From: Micropruina sonneratiae
Lineage (GTDB): Bacteria > Actinomycetota > Actinomycetes > Propionibacteriales > Propionibacteriaceae
NCBI RefSeq assembly: GCF_025972045.1
Contig: NZ_JAPDHX010000006.1
Location: 86,911 to 150,910 of the forward strand
DNA length: 64,000 nucleotides
Direction: 5' to 3'
In this document: positions 37,781 through 46,133 of the stretch, in pieces
How the letters are laid out: each line of letters opens with the position of its first letter
Numbering within the stretch: position 1 is the stretch's first letter
Made by a program: the position numbers and the translations under genes
Notes under the pieces: generated by a model
Told to the model about the DNA's origin: nothing
What the model saw: the letters and a program-made list of their open reading frames with translations, nothing else
The model's database searches: none

Positions 37781-38583
37781 GCGCAGGTTTCCCGACGGTT
37801 GCGGTGCTGCCGCCGGTGCTGATCGGCGCGTCCACCAAGGCGTACCTGGGGCTGGCCGAACTCGCCCGTTGGGCCGAGGTGGTCTCCGCCGGCCTCGGTG
37901 AGCTGGACCGCGGAAACCGTCCCCACGGTCCAGGCACGCCCTACCTGTGCGTGCCGGCGCCGCTGCTGCCGCTGGTCGGCCCCCCGTTGACGGACGCCGG
38001 GCTGCTCGTCGGCGTCCAGGATGTCTCGCGCTTCGGCCCCGGCGCCCACACCGGTGAAACCACCGCCGAGGTGCTCGCCGAGCTGGGGTGCCGGCTGGTG
38101 ATGATCGGGCACCCGGAGCGTGCCCGCGACCAGCACGAGACCCTCGACGAGTGCCGCGGCAAGGCGCTCGCCGCCGCCCGCAACGGCATCGTGCCGATCC
38201 TGATCGCCGGCGAGCCGACCCGTGGAGCCGACCCCGAAGCGGTCATCGCACCCCAGCTCGACACCGTGCTGGCCGACGTCCCGACCGACTTCCCGGTCAT
38301 CGTCGCCTACGAGCCGTCCTGGGCGATCGGGCAACCCGAGCCCGCGCCGGGCTCGCACATCGCCGCCACGACCGGCTCGATCCGTGAGTTGCTGCACCGC
38401 CGCGGACGCGGCCACGCCGCCCGCATCGTCTACGGCGGCAGTGCCGTGGTCGGCACCTACACGGCCATCGTCGAGGCGTGCGACGACGCCGCCCAGCGTC
38501 CGGACGGCATCTTCCTGGGCCGCGGCGGGTTGGCGCCGGAGAACTTCCTGGCCACGGTGGACGAGGTGCGCGCGGTCAGCTGA
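37777..38583 (+). CDS. Triose-phosphate isomerase homologue (possible tetrulose-phosphate isomerase)
   Basis: 268 residues from a GTG overlapping the previous stop. The catalytic set is kept: Lys21 in ASTKAYL, His112 and Glu114 in IGHPERA, Glu179 in AYEPSW, and phosphate loop VYGGSAV. The canonical NWK becomes STK and GHSER becomes GHPER, as in the divergent EryH/LerI isomerases that convert L-erythrulose 1-phosphate to D-erythrulose 4-phosphate. That role fits the neighbours better than a second glycolytic enzyme but is inference. Confidence 0.82.
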   Translation: MSAGFPTVAVLPPVLIGASTKAYLGLAELARWAEVVSAGLGELDRGNRPHGPGTPYLCVPAPLLPLVGPPLTDAGLLVGVQDVSRFGPGAHTGETTAEVLAELGCRLVMIGHPERARDQHETLDECRGKALAAARNGIVPILIAGEPTRGADPEAVIAPQLDTVLADVPTDFPVIVAYEPSWAIGQPEPAPGSHIAATTGSIRELLHRRGRGHAARIVYGGSAVVGTYTAIVEACDDAAQRPDGIFLGRGGLAPENFLATVDEVRAVS

Positions 38584-38609
38584 CAGGGAACGCCACCGCC
38601 ATCCCGTCG

Positions 38610-38623
38610 CCGTCATCCCGGGC
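38610..38623. repeat. Single arm of the dispersed palindromic repeat
   Basis: CCGTCATCCCGGGC is identical to 14 bases at 40355-40368, the left arm of the nested palindrome there. This copy lacks the matching right arm. The two copies lie on either side of the DGPF-ECF42 gene pair. Confidence 0.55.
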
Positions 38624-38730
38624 GGGCAGGCGTCGCCAGCAGCCGCCCCTCCGCATCGCGCCGGTGTGGAACTGGGCGCGGACCGCAACAACAGCGACCG
38701 AGGGATACTTCTCCGGATTGCGCGACCCGA

Positions 38731-38757
38731 TGTCGAGAATCGCCGGACGGCTCCGTC
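38731..38757 (+). promoter_or_regulatory. ECF42-type promoter of the DGPF gene
   Basis: TGTCGA (38731-38736), 17 bases, then CGTC (38754-38757), ahead of the DGPF gene. From memory, the ECF42 target consensus is TGTCGA with CGA/TC at -10, so the sigma factor encoded downstream probably drives its own operon. Confidence 0.7.
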
Positions 38758-38806
38758 CCAGGGATGAGGCGGCCACAATGGGCCGCACGTCAGAAGGAGA
38801 ACCGTC

Positions 38807-39220
38807 ATGGCCAAGTACCTGCTGCTCAAGCACTACCGCCGCAACGCCGGACCCGAGAACCTCGTCGACGTCCCCATGGACCAGTGGACGCCGGACGAGA
38901 TCGACGCCCACATCACCTACATGAACGACTTCGCCGCGAAGCTGGAGACCTCGGGCGAGTTCGTCGACGGCCAGGCGCTGGCGCCCGAGGGCACCTTCGT
39001 GCGCTACGGCGGCCCGGGGCTGTCGCCGGTCACCGACGGGCCGTTCGCCGAGACCAAGGACCTGATCGCCGGGTGGATGGTCATCGACGTCGACTCCTAC
39101 GACCGGGCCGTCGAACTGGCCGGCGAGCTGTCCGCCGCCCCCGGCAAGGGCGGCGAGCCGATCTACGAGTGGCTGGAGGTGCGGCCCTTCCTGGGTCACC
39201 CAGAGACCGTCACCGAATGA
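38807..39220 (+). CDS. YCII-related DGPF-domain protein
   Basis: 137 residues of the YCII/DGPF fold; the DGPFAETKD motif is intact (around residues 78-86). These small proteins are the standard partners of ECF42 sigma factors; they are not anti-sigma factors of known type and their reaction is undetermined. AGAAGGAGA precedes the ATG. The stop overlaps the ATG of the sigma factor gene (ATGA), so the pair is coupled. Confidence 0.92.
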   Translation: MAKYLLLKHYRRNAGPENLVDVPMDQWTPDEIDAHITYMNDFAAKLETSGEFVDGQALAPEGTFVRYGGPGLSPVTDGPFAETKDLIAGWMVIDVDSYDRAVELAGELSAAPGKGGEPIYEWLEVRPFLGHPETVTE

Positions 39221-40335
39221 GGGAGCTGGCCGGCGAGGTGCTGGGCGTCCTCGTGCGGCGCGGAGCCGACTTCGCGACCGCCGAGGACGCCGTGCAGGAG
39301 GCGCTGCTGGCCGCCGTCCAGGCCTGGCCGGACGAACCGCCGCGCGACGCCAAGGGCTGGCTGGTCACCGTCGCGTGGCGCAAGTTCATCGACCTGACCA
39401 GGGCGGACACCGCCCGGAGGGCCCGCGAGGAGCGCGCCTTCGCGGAGCCCGCTCCCGGGCCGGCGGAGAACGCCGACGACACCCTCGAGCTGTACCTGCG
39501 CTGCGCGCACCCCTCGCTGAGCCAGGCCTCGGCGGTGGCGCTCACCCTGCGGGCGCTCGGCGGGCTCACCACCCGGCAGATCGCCGAGGCCTACTTGGTG
39601 CCCGAGGCGACCATGGCGCAGCGGATCAGCCGGGCCAAGCGGACTGTCAGCGCCGTCCGGTTCGACCTACCGGGTGAGTTGAGCACGGTCCTGACCACCC
39701 TCTACCTGGTGTTCAACGAGGGCTACTCGGGCGACCTAGACCTGGCCGCGGAGGCGATCCGGCTGACCCGGCAACTCGCGTCGATCAGCCACGAGCCCGA
39801 GGTCGCCGGGCTGCTGGCGCTGATGCTGCTCCACCACGCCCGCCGCGACGCCCGCACCGACGAGGCCGGACGCCTGGTGCCGCTCGCCGCCCAGGACCGC
39901 TCCAGGTGGCGCACCGACCTGATCGCCGAGGGCATCGACCTGCTGCAGGACGCCCTGGCCGAGGACCGGCTCGGCCCGTACCAGGCGCAGGCGGCGATCG
40001 CAGCCCTGCACGCCGACGCGCCGTCGGCCGACGAGACCGACTGGGTGCAGATCGTGGAGTGGTACGACGAACTGCTGCGGCTCACCGACTCACCCGTGGT
40101 CAGGCTCAACCGGGCGGTCGCCGTCGGTGAGGCGGACGGTGCCCGGGCGGGCCTGGCCGCGCTCGCCGAGGTCGAGCCGTCCATCCCCCGGCACGCCGCG
40201 GTCGCCGCGTACCTGCACGAGAAGGGCGGCGATCCGGACGCCGCGGCCCGGCTTTACGCCGAAGCCGCCGCCCGGGCGTCCAACCTGGCCGAACGCGACC
40301 ACCTCACCCGCCAGGCCGCCCGGCTGAGGCAGTGA
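39217..40335 (+). CDS. ECF42 sigma factor with C-terminal TPR-like extension
   Basis: 372 residues. Sigma region 2 (about 1-65, FATAEDAVQEALLAAVQAW) and region 4 (about 95-160, LGGLTTRQIAEAYLVPEATMAQRISRAK) are followed by about 210 residues of helical repeats, the extension that defines the ECF42 group and is required for its activity. It has no classical anti-sigma factor. It probably transcribes the DGPF gene from the TGTCGA/CGTC promoter upstream. Confidence 0.92.
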   Translation: MRELAGEVLGVLVRRGADFATAEDAVQEALLAAVQAWPDEPPRDAKGWLVTVAWRKFIDLTRADTARRAREERAFAEPAPGPAENADDTLELYLRCAHPSLSQASAVALTLRALGGLTTRQIAEAYLVPEATMAQRISRAKRTVSAVRFDLPGELSTVLTTLYLVFNEGYSGDLDLAAEAIRLTRQLASISHEPEVAGLLALMLLHHARRDARTDEAGRLVPLAAQDRSRWRTDLIAEGIDLLQDALAEDRLGPYQAQAAIAALHADAPSADETDWVQIVEWYDELLRLTDSPVVRLNRAVAVGEADGARAGLAALAEVEPSIPRHAAVAAYLHEKGGDPDAAARLYAEAAARASNLAERDHLTRQAARLRQ

Positions 40336-40354
40336 GCTCGTCCCGGGGGCTGCT

Positions 40355-40425
40355 CCGTCATCCCGGGCTTGCCCCAAGATCTCAGCTGGGCGGTCGTGAG
40401 ATCCCGGCGTTCGCCGGGATGACGG
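40355..40425. repeat. Nested palindromic repeat (REP-like)
   Basis: Outer arms CCGTCATCCCGG and CCGGGATGACGG (12 bases, perfect) enclose a second inverted pair GATCTCA/TGAGATC and the hairpin ATCCCGGCGTTCGCCGGGAT (40401-40420). The layout is that of extragenic palindromes dispersed by REP-associated transposases in many bacteria. The rest of the 196-base gap after the sigma gene holds nothing else recognisable. Confidence 0.7.
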
Positions 40426-40531
40426 TGGCCGGGTGCCGAGTCGACGCGCCCGCATCGTCAACGACTCGCCACAACGCTCCTGTTGCGGGACTCGACGGGA
40501 CCCATGGTCCCCCGCTGAGCCCCCGGCCGAC

Positions 40532-41800
40532 CTACAGGCTGCCCCAGAGCTTCAGCGCCGTAGCCAGCTCCGTGTGCTCGGACGCCGCATCGGCGGCGTC
40601 GACGCCGGCCAGGGCGGCGTCCACCGCCTGCCGCATCGCGCGGACGCCGGCCGCGGCGCCGTCGGGATGGCCCTGGATGGCGCCGCCGACGCCCAGCACG
40701 ATGTCGCTGCCCAGCTCACCCAGGTAGCGCGCGACCGTGCCGGGATGGACGCCGCCGCCGATCACCGGGAACGCGGGCTTGAGGTGCGGCCGGGGGAGCG
40801 CCAGCTGCTGTGCGGTGCGCAGGTACTGCAGCCGCGAGATCGGGTAGCCGCCGTAGGGCGAGACCACCAGGCTCAGGTCGGCGCCGGCGACCCGGGGCAA
40901 CAGCCCGGTGGCGATCGGTGCGCTCATGCCCGTGCTCGGCCCTTCGTACAGCGGAGCCGCGCCGGCGAAGTGCCCCAGGATCGGCACGCCGACCTCGTCG
41001 GCCAGCATCTCCACCGCGCCCAGGCCGACCGTGGTGTAGGCCACCATCAGCGCCCGCGCGCCGGCCTCGACGGCCCGTTTCGCGGTGGCCAGCATCCGGT
41101 CCGGCCGGTCGGAGATGTTGGGCAGATAGATGGTTCGCACGCCCGTCTCGGACGCCGCCCGCTCGGCCGCAGCGGTGAACAGCTCCACCCGGCGCAGCAC
41201 CGTCGAGTAGTCGGTGTTGCCCATCAGCTCGTCGTCCTTGATCAGGTCGATGCCGCCGCGGGCCGTCGCCTCGAAGATCTCCGAGGCCGTCTCGGGGGCC
41301 AGTCCGGTGCACGGCTTGAGCATGTTCAGCAGCAGCGGACGCTCGCTCACCCCGGTCAGTTCGCGCAGGCCGGCGACGCCGAACCGCGGCCCGCCGAACG
41401 CGCTCTCCAACGAGCCGGGGAACTGCAGGTCGACCAGCTTCGCCTCCATCGAGGTCGACGCGTCGTTGCCGATCAGGGTGTTCAGCAGCTGCGGCAGGGA
41501 CGCCCCGAAGTTGATGGTCGGGAAGGCGATCGTGGCCAGGTAGTGGACCACGTCGCCGACCACGCCGTTGCTCGTGTCGGCGGTGGGCACCGGCAGCACC
41601 TGCACCACGCGGCCCTCGTGGGCGTCCTTCAGTGCCGGGGTCAGTCCGGGCACCTCGACCCAGGTGCCCGTCGTCTGGCCGACCGCGAACCGCGACACCC
41701 GCGCCCACGGGTCGACGTCGACGGGCAGGTCCAGCGCGTAGCTGGCCAGGAGGTAGTCGCCCTCGCGTGCCAGCTCGGCCAGTATCGCCTGTGCGGTCAT
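40532..41800 (-). CDS. RuBisCO-like protein (form IV, OiaX-like)
   Basis: 422 residues. Lys162 in MLKPCTGL matches RuBisCO Lys175, and GGIDLIKDDEL (182-192) keeps the carbamylated Lys188 with metal ligands Asp190 and Glu191. The loop-6 Lys334 is lost: GGGVHPGTVARYLG (348-361) has no Lys there, so CO2 fixation is excluded and this is a form IV enzyme. VGGAIQGHPDG (371-381) is the phosphate-binding loop. Form IV members enolise or decarboxylate keto-sugar phosphates; OiaX makes L-erythrulose 1-phosphate, which would feed the isomerase in this island. Overlaps the Cof-type phosphatase gene by four bases. Confidence 0.88.
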   Translation of the reverse strand: MTAQAILAELAREGDYLLASYALDLPVDVDPWARVSRFAVGQTTGTWVEVPGLTPALKDAHEGRVVQVLPVPTADTSNGVVGDVVHYLATIAFPTINFGASLPQLLNTLIGNDASTSMEAKLVDLQFPGSLESAFGGPRFGVAGLRELTGVSERPLLLNMLKPCTGLAPETASEIFEATARGGIDLIKDDELMGNTDYSTVLRRVELFTAAAERAASETGVRTIYLPNISDRPDRMLATAKRAVEAGARALMVAYTTVGLGAVEMLADEVGVPILGHFAGAAPLYEGPSTGMSAPIATGLLPRVAGADLSLVVSPYGGYPISRLQYLRTAQQLALPRPHLKPAFPVIGGGVHPGTVARYLGELGSDIVLGVGGAIQGHPDGAAAGVRAMRQAVDAALAGVDAADAASEHTELATALKLWGSL

Positions 41801-42618
41801 GCCGTCGCCCCGTGCGCCGCGGCCACCCGCTCGAGCAGGTCGGCGGCGCCCTCGTCCGCATTGGTCAGCCCCTCGGCGACGGTGACCTCACGCACCTCGT
41901 CGCGGGCGTTGCCCATCGCCACGGGGAAGCCGATCCGGCTCAGCCAGCCCACGTCGTTGCCGCCGTCGCCCGCGCCCAGCACGTTGGCCGGATCGATGCC
42001 GTACTGGTCCAGCGCCCATTCCAGGCCGTGCCACTTGGTCGAATCGGGGTCGACGACCTCGACCAGGTTGTCCAGCGAGCGCATCGCCGACGGCATCCGG
42101 CGCAGGATCTCGTCGTGCACCTCGTCCATCCGTTCCGGGCTGGCCATCGCCATCATCTTCATCACCACGGCGTCTGCGATGTCGGCCGGGTCGCCGATCA
42201 GCGCCTCCTCGTGGTTGAGCTCCAGGATCAGCTCGTACATGTCCCCCTTGTGCGTCACATACATGTGATCCTCGGTCCACCAGGTCAGGTCGAGCCCCAG
42301 GTCGTCGGCCAGCGCGCGAAACGTCGCCTTGTCGGACGCCGACATCGGGTTCACGGCCACGTTGCGGTCGGTGACCGGGTCGATGATCAACGCCCCGTTG
42401 CAGGCGACCGCGACGCTGCGCAGGGACGCCTCGGCTGCGATCGCCATCGTGTTGCGCCGGGTCCGTCCGGTCAACAGGATCACGGGGATGTCGAGGTCCT
42501 GCACCTGCTTCATCGCCGCGACGGTGCGGGGGCTGACCTTCGAGTCGGCGCCGGCCAGGGTCCCGTCCACATCGAGCGCAACGGCGCGCACCGCGGACAG
42601 GTCGAGTCGGTCGAGCAT
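41797..42618 (-). CDS. HAD-superfamily phosphatase, Cof type
   Basis: 273 residues. Motif I ALDVDGTLAG, LLTGRT (motif II region) and GAGDGGNDVGWL (motif IV) define the Cof/IIB group, which dephosphorylates sugar phosphates and related metabolites. The start at 42618 lies 24 bases after ACGCTA, the complement of a TAGCGT -10 hexamer. It is first in an operon with the RuBisCO-like gene and would act on a substrate, product or side product of that enzyme. Confidence 0.85.
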   Translation of the reverse strand: MLDRLDLSAVRAVALDVDGTLAGADSKVSPRTVAAMKQVQDLDIPVILLTGRTRRNTMAIAAEASLRSVAVACNGALIIDPVTDRNVAVNPMSASDKATFRALADDLGLDLTWWTEDHMYVTHKGDMYELILELNHEEALIGDPADIADAVVMKMMAMASPERMDEVHDEILRRMPSAMRSLDNLVEVVDPDSTKWHGLEWALDQYGIDPANVLGAGDGGNDVGWLSRIGFPVAMGNARDEVREVTVAEGLTNADEGAADLLERVAAAHGATA

Positions 42619-42641
42619 GCGGCTCCTTCCGGGGGGTTGCG

Positions 42642-42703
42642 ACGCTACACGTATAGACAAGTCCGTTCAAGCCTTGACCTGTGCAGCACACCCTCCTTAG
42701 GGT
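42642..42703. promoter_or_regulatory. Divergent promoters with GntR-type operator between HAD-RLP and the glycerol-kinase-like gene
   Basis: Leftward: TTGAAC (complement of 42665-42670), 17 bases, TAGCGT (complement of 42642-42647). The operator-like GTATAGACAAGTC (42651-42663) lies inside that spacer. Rightward: TTGACC (42674-42679), 18 bases, TAGGGT (42698-42703). One bound repressor could control both directions. Confidence 0.7.
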
Positions 42704-42773
42704 GAGGCCGGAGCCGCAACGGCACGACTCCAGGGACCCAGTCAACCCAACCACACAGACGTGAAGGGCAGCC

Positions 42774-44276
42774 ATGACGAAATACATTCTCGGGATCGAT
42801 TCGGGGACGACGAGCGTCCGCTCGTTCGTGATCGACGAGAGCGCCGCGGTGATCGGTTTCGGCCAGCAGGAGATCACCCAGCACTATCCGCGGCCGGGAT
42901 GGATCGAGCACGATCCCAAGCAGATCCTGGGCACCCAGCTCGAGGTGATGCGCGCCGCGCTGCGCGACGCGGGGGTACAGCCCTCCGACATCTCCGCCGC
43001 CGGCATCACCAACCAGCGCGAGACCGCGGTGGTGTGGGAGAAGTCCACCGGCGAGCCCATCTACAACGCCGTCGTCTGGTCGTCGCGTCAGACCGTGCCG
43101 GTGGTCGAGAAGTGGGTCGAGCAGGGCCTCGGCGACCTGATCCAGGAGCGCACCGGACTCATCCCGGACGCCTACTACTCGGCGTCCAAGATCCGCTGGA
43201 TCCTCGATCGGGTCAACGGCGCCCAGGAGCGGGCCGAGAGGGGTGAGCTGCTCGCGGGCACCATCGACACCTGGCTGATCTGGAACATGACCGACGGCCA
43301 GTCCTTCGTGACCGACGTGTCCAACGGTTCGCGCACCATGATGATGAACCTGCAGACCCTCGACTGGGACGACGAACTGCTCGGCCACTACGGCATTCCG
43401 CGGCACATGCTGGCCAAGATCGTGCCCAGCGACGCCAACTTCGGCGACCTGGAGCCGACCTTCGGGGCGTCCATCACGATCGGCTCGGATCTCGGCGACC
43501 AGCAGGCCGGCCTGTTCGGCCAGGCCGCCTTCGAGCAGGGCCAGTGCAAGATGACCTACGGCACCGCAGGCGTGCTGAACATCAACTGCGGGCAGTCCCC
43601 GCAGCGGATCACCGGCCTCACCCCGAGCGTTGGCTGGACGGTGCAGGGCAAGACCGCCTACGAGATCGAGGGCGTGCTGTTCGCCCAGGGCAAGACGATG
43701 CAGTGGCTGCGCGACGACCTGCAGCTGATCCACGCCGCGCCCGACTCGGAGTGGTACGCCGGGCAGGTCAAGAGCACCGACGGCGTCTACCTGGTGCCGG
43801 CCTTCACCGGCCTCTCGGCGCCCACCTGGGACCCGTACGCCCGCGCGGCGATCATCGGCATCAGCAACGCCACCACCCGGCTGCACATCATCCGGGCCGC
43901 GGTGGAGTCGATGGTGTACCAGACCCGTGACATGGTCGAAGCGGCCACCGCGGACGGTTCGGTCACGATCCCCGAGCTGCGCATCGACGGCGGTGCGGTC
44001 AAGAACAACCTGCTCTGCCAGATGCAGGCCGACATTCTCGGCATCCCGGTGATCCGGCCGAAGAACCACGAGGCGACGATCTTCGGCGCCATGCTGCTGG
44101 CCGGATTGTCGACCGGCATCTACGGCTCGCTCGACGACCTGTCGAACATGTGGAGCGTCGAGCGGGTGTTCGAGCCGCAGATCAGCACCGACGAGGCCGA
44201 CGGCCTGTACGCCGGCTGGGTCGCCGCGCGCGAACTCACCAAGGGCTGGACCAAGAAGCTCCCGCAGCACGACTGA
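42774..44276 (+). CDS. FGGY carbohydrate kinase, glycerol-kinase-like
   Basis: 500 residues. The glycerol-kinase substrate residues are kept: NQRE (Arg/Glu), Tyr in DAYYSASKI and Asp in GSDLGDQQAGLFGQ; YGTAGVLNIN and DGGAVKNNLLCQMQAD are ATP motifs. The usual VWQDRRT reads VWSSRQT, so the pocket differs from canonical GlpK and another polyol is possible. GAAGGGC precedes the ATG. No glycerol facilitator or GlpD is nearby. Ends before a strong hairpin terminator. Confidence 0.88.
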   Translation: MTKYILGIDSGTTSVRSFVIDESAAVIGFGQQEITQHYPRPGWIEHDPKQILGTQLEVMRAALRDAGVQPSDISAAGITNQRETAVVWEKSTGEPIYNAVVWSSRQTVPVVEKWVEQGLGDLIQERTGLIPDAYYSASKIRWILDRVNGAQERAERGELLAGTIDTWLIWNMTDGQSFVTDVSNGSRTMMMNLQTLDWDDELLGHYGIPRHMLAKIVPSDANFGDLEPTFGASITIGSDLGDQQAGLFGQAAFEQGQCKMTYGTAGVLNINCGQSPQRITGLTPSVGWTVQGKTAYEIEGVLFAQGKTMQWLRDDLQLIHAAPDSEWYAGQVKSTDGVYLVPAFTGLSAPTWDPYARAAIIGISNATTRLHIIRAAVESMVYQTRDMVEAATADGSVTIPELRIDGGAVKNNLLCQMQADILGIPVIRPKNHEATIFGAMLLAGLSTGIYGSLDDLSNMWSVERVFEPQISTDEADGLYAGWVAARELTKGWTKKLPQHD

Positions 44277-44293
44277 GCCTGCGGACTCCCGCC

Positions 44294-44334
44294 GGACCCA
44301 CGGCCCGCCCCGCCCCCCGGGCGGCCGTGGGTCC
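44294..44334 (+). terminator. Terminator of the glycerol-kinase-like gene
   Basis: Perfect 12-base GC-rich arms GGACCCACGGCC and GGCCGTGGGTCC around a 17-base C-rich loop, starting 18 bases after the stop. No T-tract. Confidence 0.75.
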
Positions 44335-44367
44335 CGGCATGTCCGCGGCGGGCTCTATCGTGGCGCG

Positions 44368-44859
44368 GTGCACATCGTTCGCCGCAGCCTCGACCATCCG
44401 GACGCCGTGGCGCTCTGCGCCGCCGTGCAGGCCGAGTACGAGGTGCTCTACGGCGGCAGCGGCGACACCTCGCCGATGCGGGTGGCCGATTTCGAGCCGC
44501 CCGCGGGCTCGTTCCTGGTCGGCTACGTCGACGGCCAAGCAGTGGCGTCGGCGGCGTGGCGCCGGCTGACCCCCGAGGTGGCGGCGTCCGAGGCGCCCAC
44601 GGGCGAGATCAAACGGGTGTTCGTGGCCGCCGGGCACCGCGGCCGTGGGCTGTCGGTGCTGATGATGCGCGCCCTCGAAACGGACGCCTTCGCCGCCGGC
44701 ATCGCCCGGCTCGTGCTCGAGACGGGCCCCATGCAACCGGTCGCTATCGAGCTGTACCGAGGGCTCGGCTACACCGACACCCACGGCGGGGGCTGGTCGA
44801 TCTATCAGGGCAAGCCGCAGGTGGTCATCCTCGAGTTCATGCTGCCCCGCGCCGACTGA
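44368..44859 (+). CDS. GNAT family N-acetyltransferase
   Basis: 163 residues. The acetyl-CoA binding segment is EIKRVFVAAGHRGRGLSVLMM, followed by RLVLETGPMQPVAIELYRGLGY, both typical of GNAT acetyltransferases of small molecules or protein N-termini. The acceptor is unknown. TATCGT (44356-44361) ends six bases before the GTG start: leaderless. It converges with hemA on the opposite strand. Confidence 0.88.
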   Translation: MHIVRRSLDHPDAVALCAAVQAEYEVLYGGSGDTSPMRVADFEPPAGSFLVGYVDGQAVASAAWRRLTPEVAASEAPTGEIKRVFVAAGHRGRGLSVLMMRALETDAFAAGIARLVLETGPMQPVAIELYRGLGYTDTHGGGWSIYQGKPQVVILEFMLPRAD

Positions 44860-44891
44860 GCCGGACGCCGCCGCGCCGGACCGGTGCCGGC

Positions 44892-46127
44892 TCAGGCCGG
44901 CCGGTCGATTCCGAAGACGGCGTGCAGGCCGTCGACGAACTCGTCGCGGCGTCCCGACCGGGCGAGTTCGCGGGCCCGAACCGACGGCTTGTGCAGCAGG
45001 ACGCCGGCGAAGTGCCGCAACGCGGCCTCGGCGGCGTCGGCGGTGGCCTCGTCGTAGCGGTGCCGGATGCGGCCGATCTCGGCTTCCAGGGTGTCGGTGA
45101 CGTGCGAGCGCAGGGCGGCGACCGCCGGTCCGATCTGCTGGGCGTCGTCGGCGTGCGCGGCCGCCGCCTGCCGGACCATCGCCTCGGCGTCGTCGGCCAC
45201 CGCCAGGTGTTGCAGCGGGGCATGCAGCTTGATCGCCTCGAGGTCGAGCAGTTCGACACCGGGCAGGTCTGCGACGGCCGGGTCGACGTTGCGGGGCAGG
45301 CCCAGGTCGATCACCACCCGATGCCGCTCACCGACCTCGGGGTGCCCGACCGGGCACTGGGCGGCGGCGTGCGCGGTGACCGGGCAGGCACCCTCGAGCA
45401 GTTCCGGACCGATCACCAACTCGGAACTCGTGGTGCAGCACACGATCACGTCGGCGCGGCTCGCCGCGGCGGCGACGGCGTGCCCGCTGACCTGGTCCAG
45501 GCCGCGGCGGGCACCGAAGTCGTGGCCGCGTCCGGACGGGGACCACACGGTGATCGCCGACACACCGCGATCGCGGAGCGCCTCGATGCACGACGAGGCG
45601 TACCGGCCCGTGCCGACCAGCAGCACCTTCATCGCGGGCCAGTCGGTGACCCGGTGCGAGGCGAGGTCGAGGGCGAGCCGGATCAATGACGGCCGCGCCG
45701 AACCCAGCCCGGTGCGTTCGCGGACGTTGCGGCGGGTGGCAAGCGCGTCGGAGAACACCCTCGACAGCAAGGGGGTGGCCGTGGCGGACGCCTCGGCGGT
45801 GTTGAGGGCGCGTCGCACCTGGCCGGCGATCTCGGGTTCGCCCACCACCACCGATTCGAGTCCGGCGGCGACCGCGAACAGGTGGCGGGCGGCGTCCTCA
45901 CCGGTGAGCAGCGACAGCGGAGCCGCCTGGGAGGCCAGCGCGCCGACGGCCTCGGGCGCGGCGTCCAGGTAGACCTCGAAGCGGTTGCAGGTGCCCAGCA
46001 CGATGCCTCCGGCGACATCGTCGCCGGCCAGCAGGGACTCGGCGAGCACCGCTCCCGCGCCTCCGCTCAGGCTCTCCAGGAGGGTGAAATCGTGGCTGCG
46101 ATGGCTCGCCGTCAGGCACAACAGCAC
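44892..46127 (-). CDS. hemA: Glutamyl-tRNA reductase
   Basis: 411 residues. The catalytic Cys47 lies in GTCNRFEVY, and VLLVGTGRYASSCIEALRDRG is the NADPH-binding motif; a C-terminal dimerisation helix bundle completes the enzyme. It makes glutamate-1-semialdehyde, the first committed step of tetrapyrrole synthesis. TATGCT (complement of 46134-46139) ends six bases before the GTG at 46127, which decides that start. It is divergent from hemE with 95 bases between them. Confidence 0.93.
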   Translation of the reverse strand: MLLCLTASHRSHDFTLLESLSGGAGAVLAESLLAGDDVAGGIVLGTCNRFEVYLDAAPEAVGALASQAAPLSLLTGEDAARHLFAVAAGLESVVVGEPEIAGQVRRALNTAEASATATPLLSRVFSDALATRRNVRERTGLGSARPSLIRLALDLASHRVTDWPAMKVLLVGTGRYASSCIEALRDRGVSAITVWSPSGRGHDFGARRGLDQVSGHAVAAAASRADVIVCCTTSSELVIGPELLEGACPVTAHAAAQCPVGHPEVGERHRVVIDLGLPRNVDPAVADLPGVELLDLEAIKLHAPLQHLAVADDAEAMVRQAAAAHADDAQQIGPAVAALRSHVTDTLEAEIGRIRHRYDEATADAAEAALRHFAGVLLHKPSVRARELARSGRRDEFVDGLHAVFGIDRPA

Positions 46128-46133
46128 CGCGCC

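Noticed and set aside
40532..41800. A CO2-fixing RuBisCO large subunit
   Set aside because: The loop-6 Lys is missing and no phosphoribulokinase or small subunit is present, so carbon fixation is excluded.
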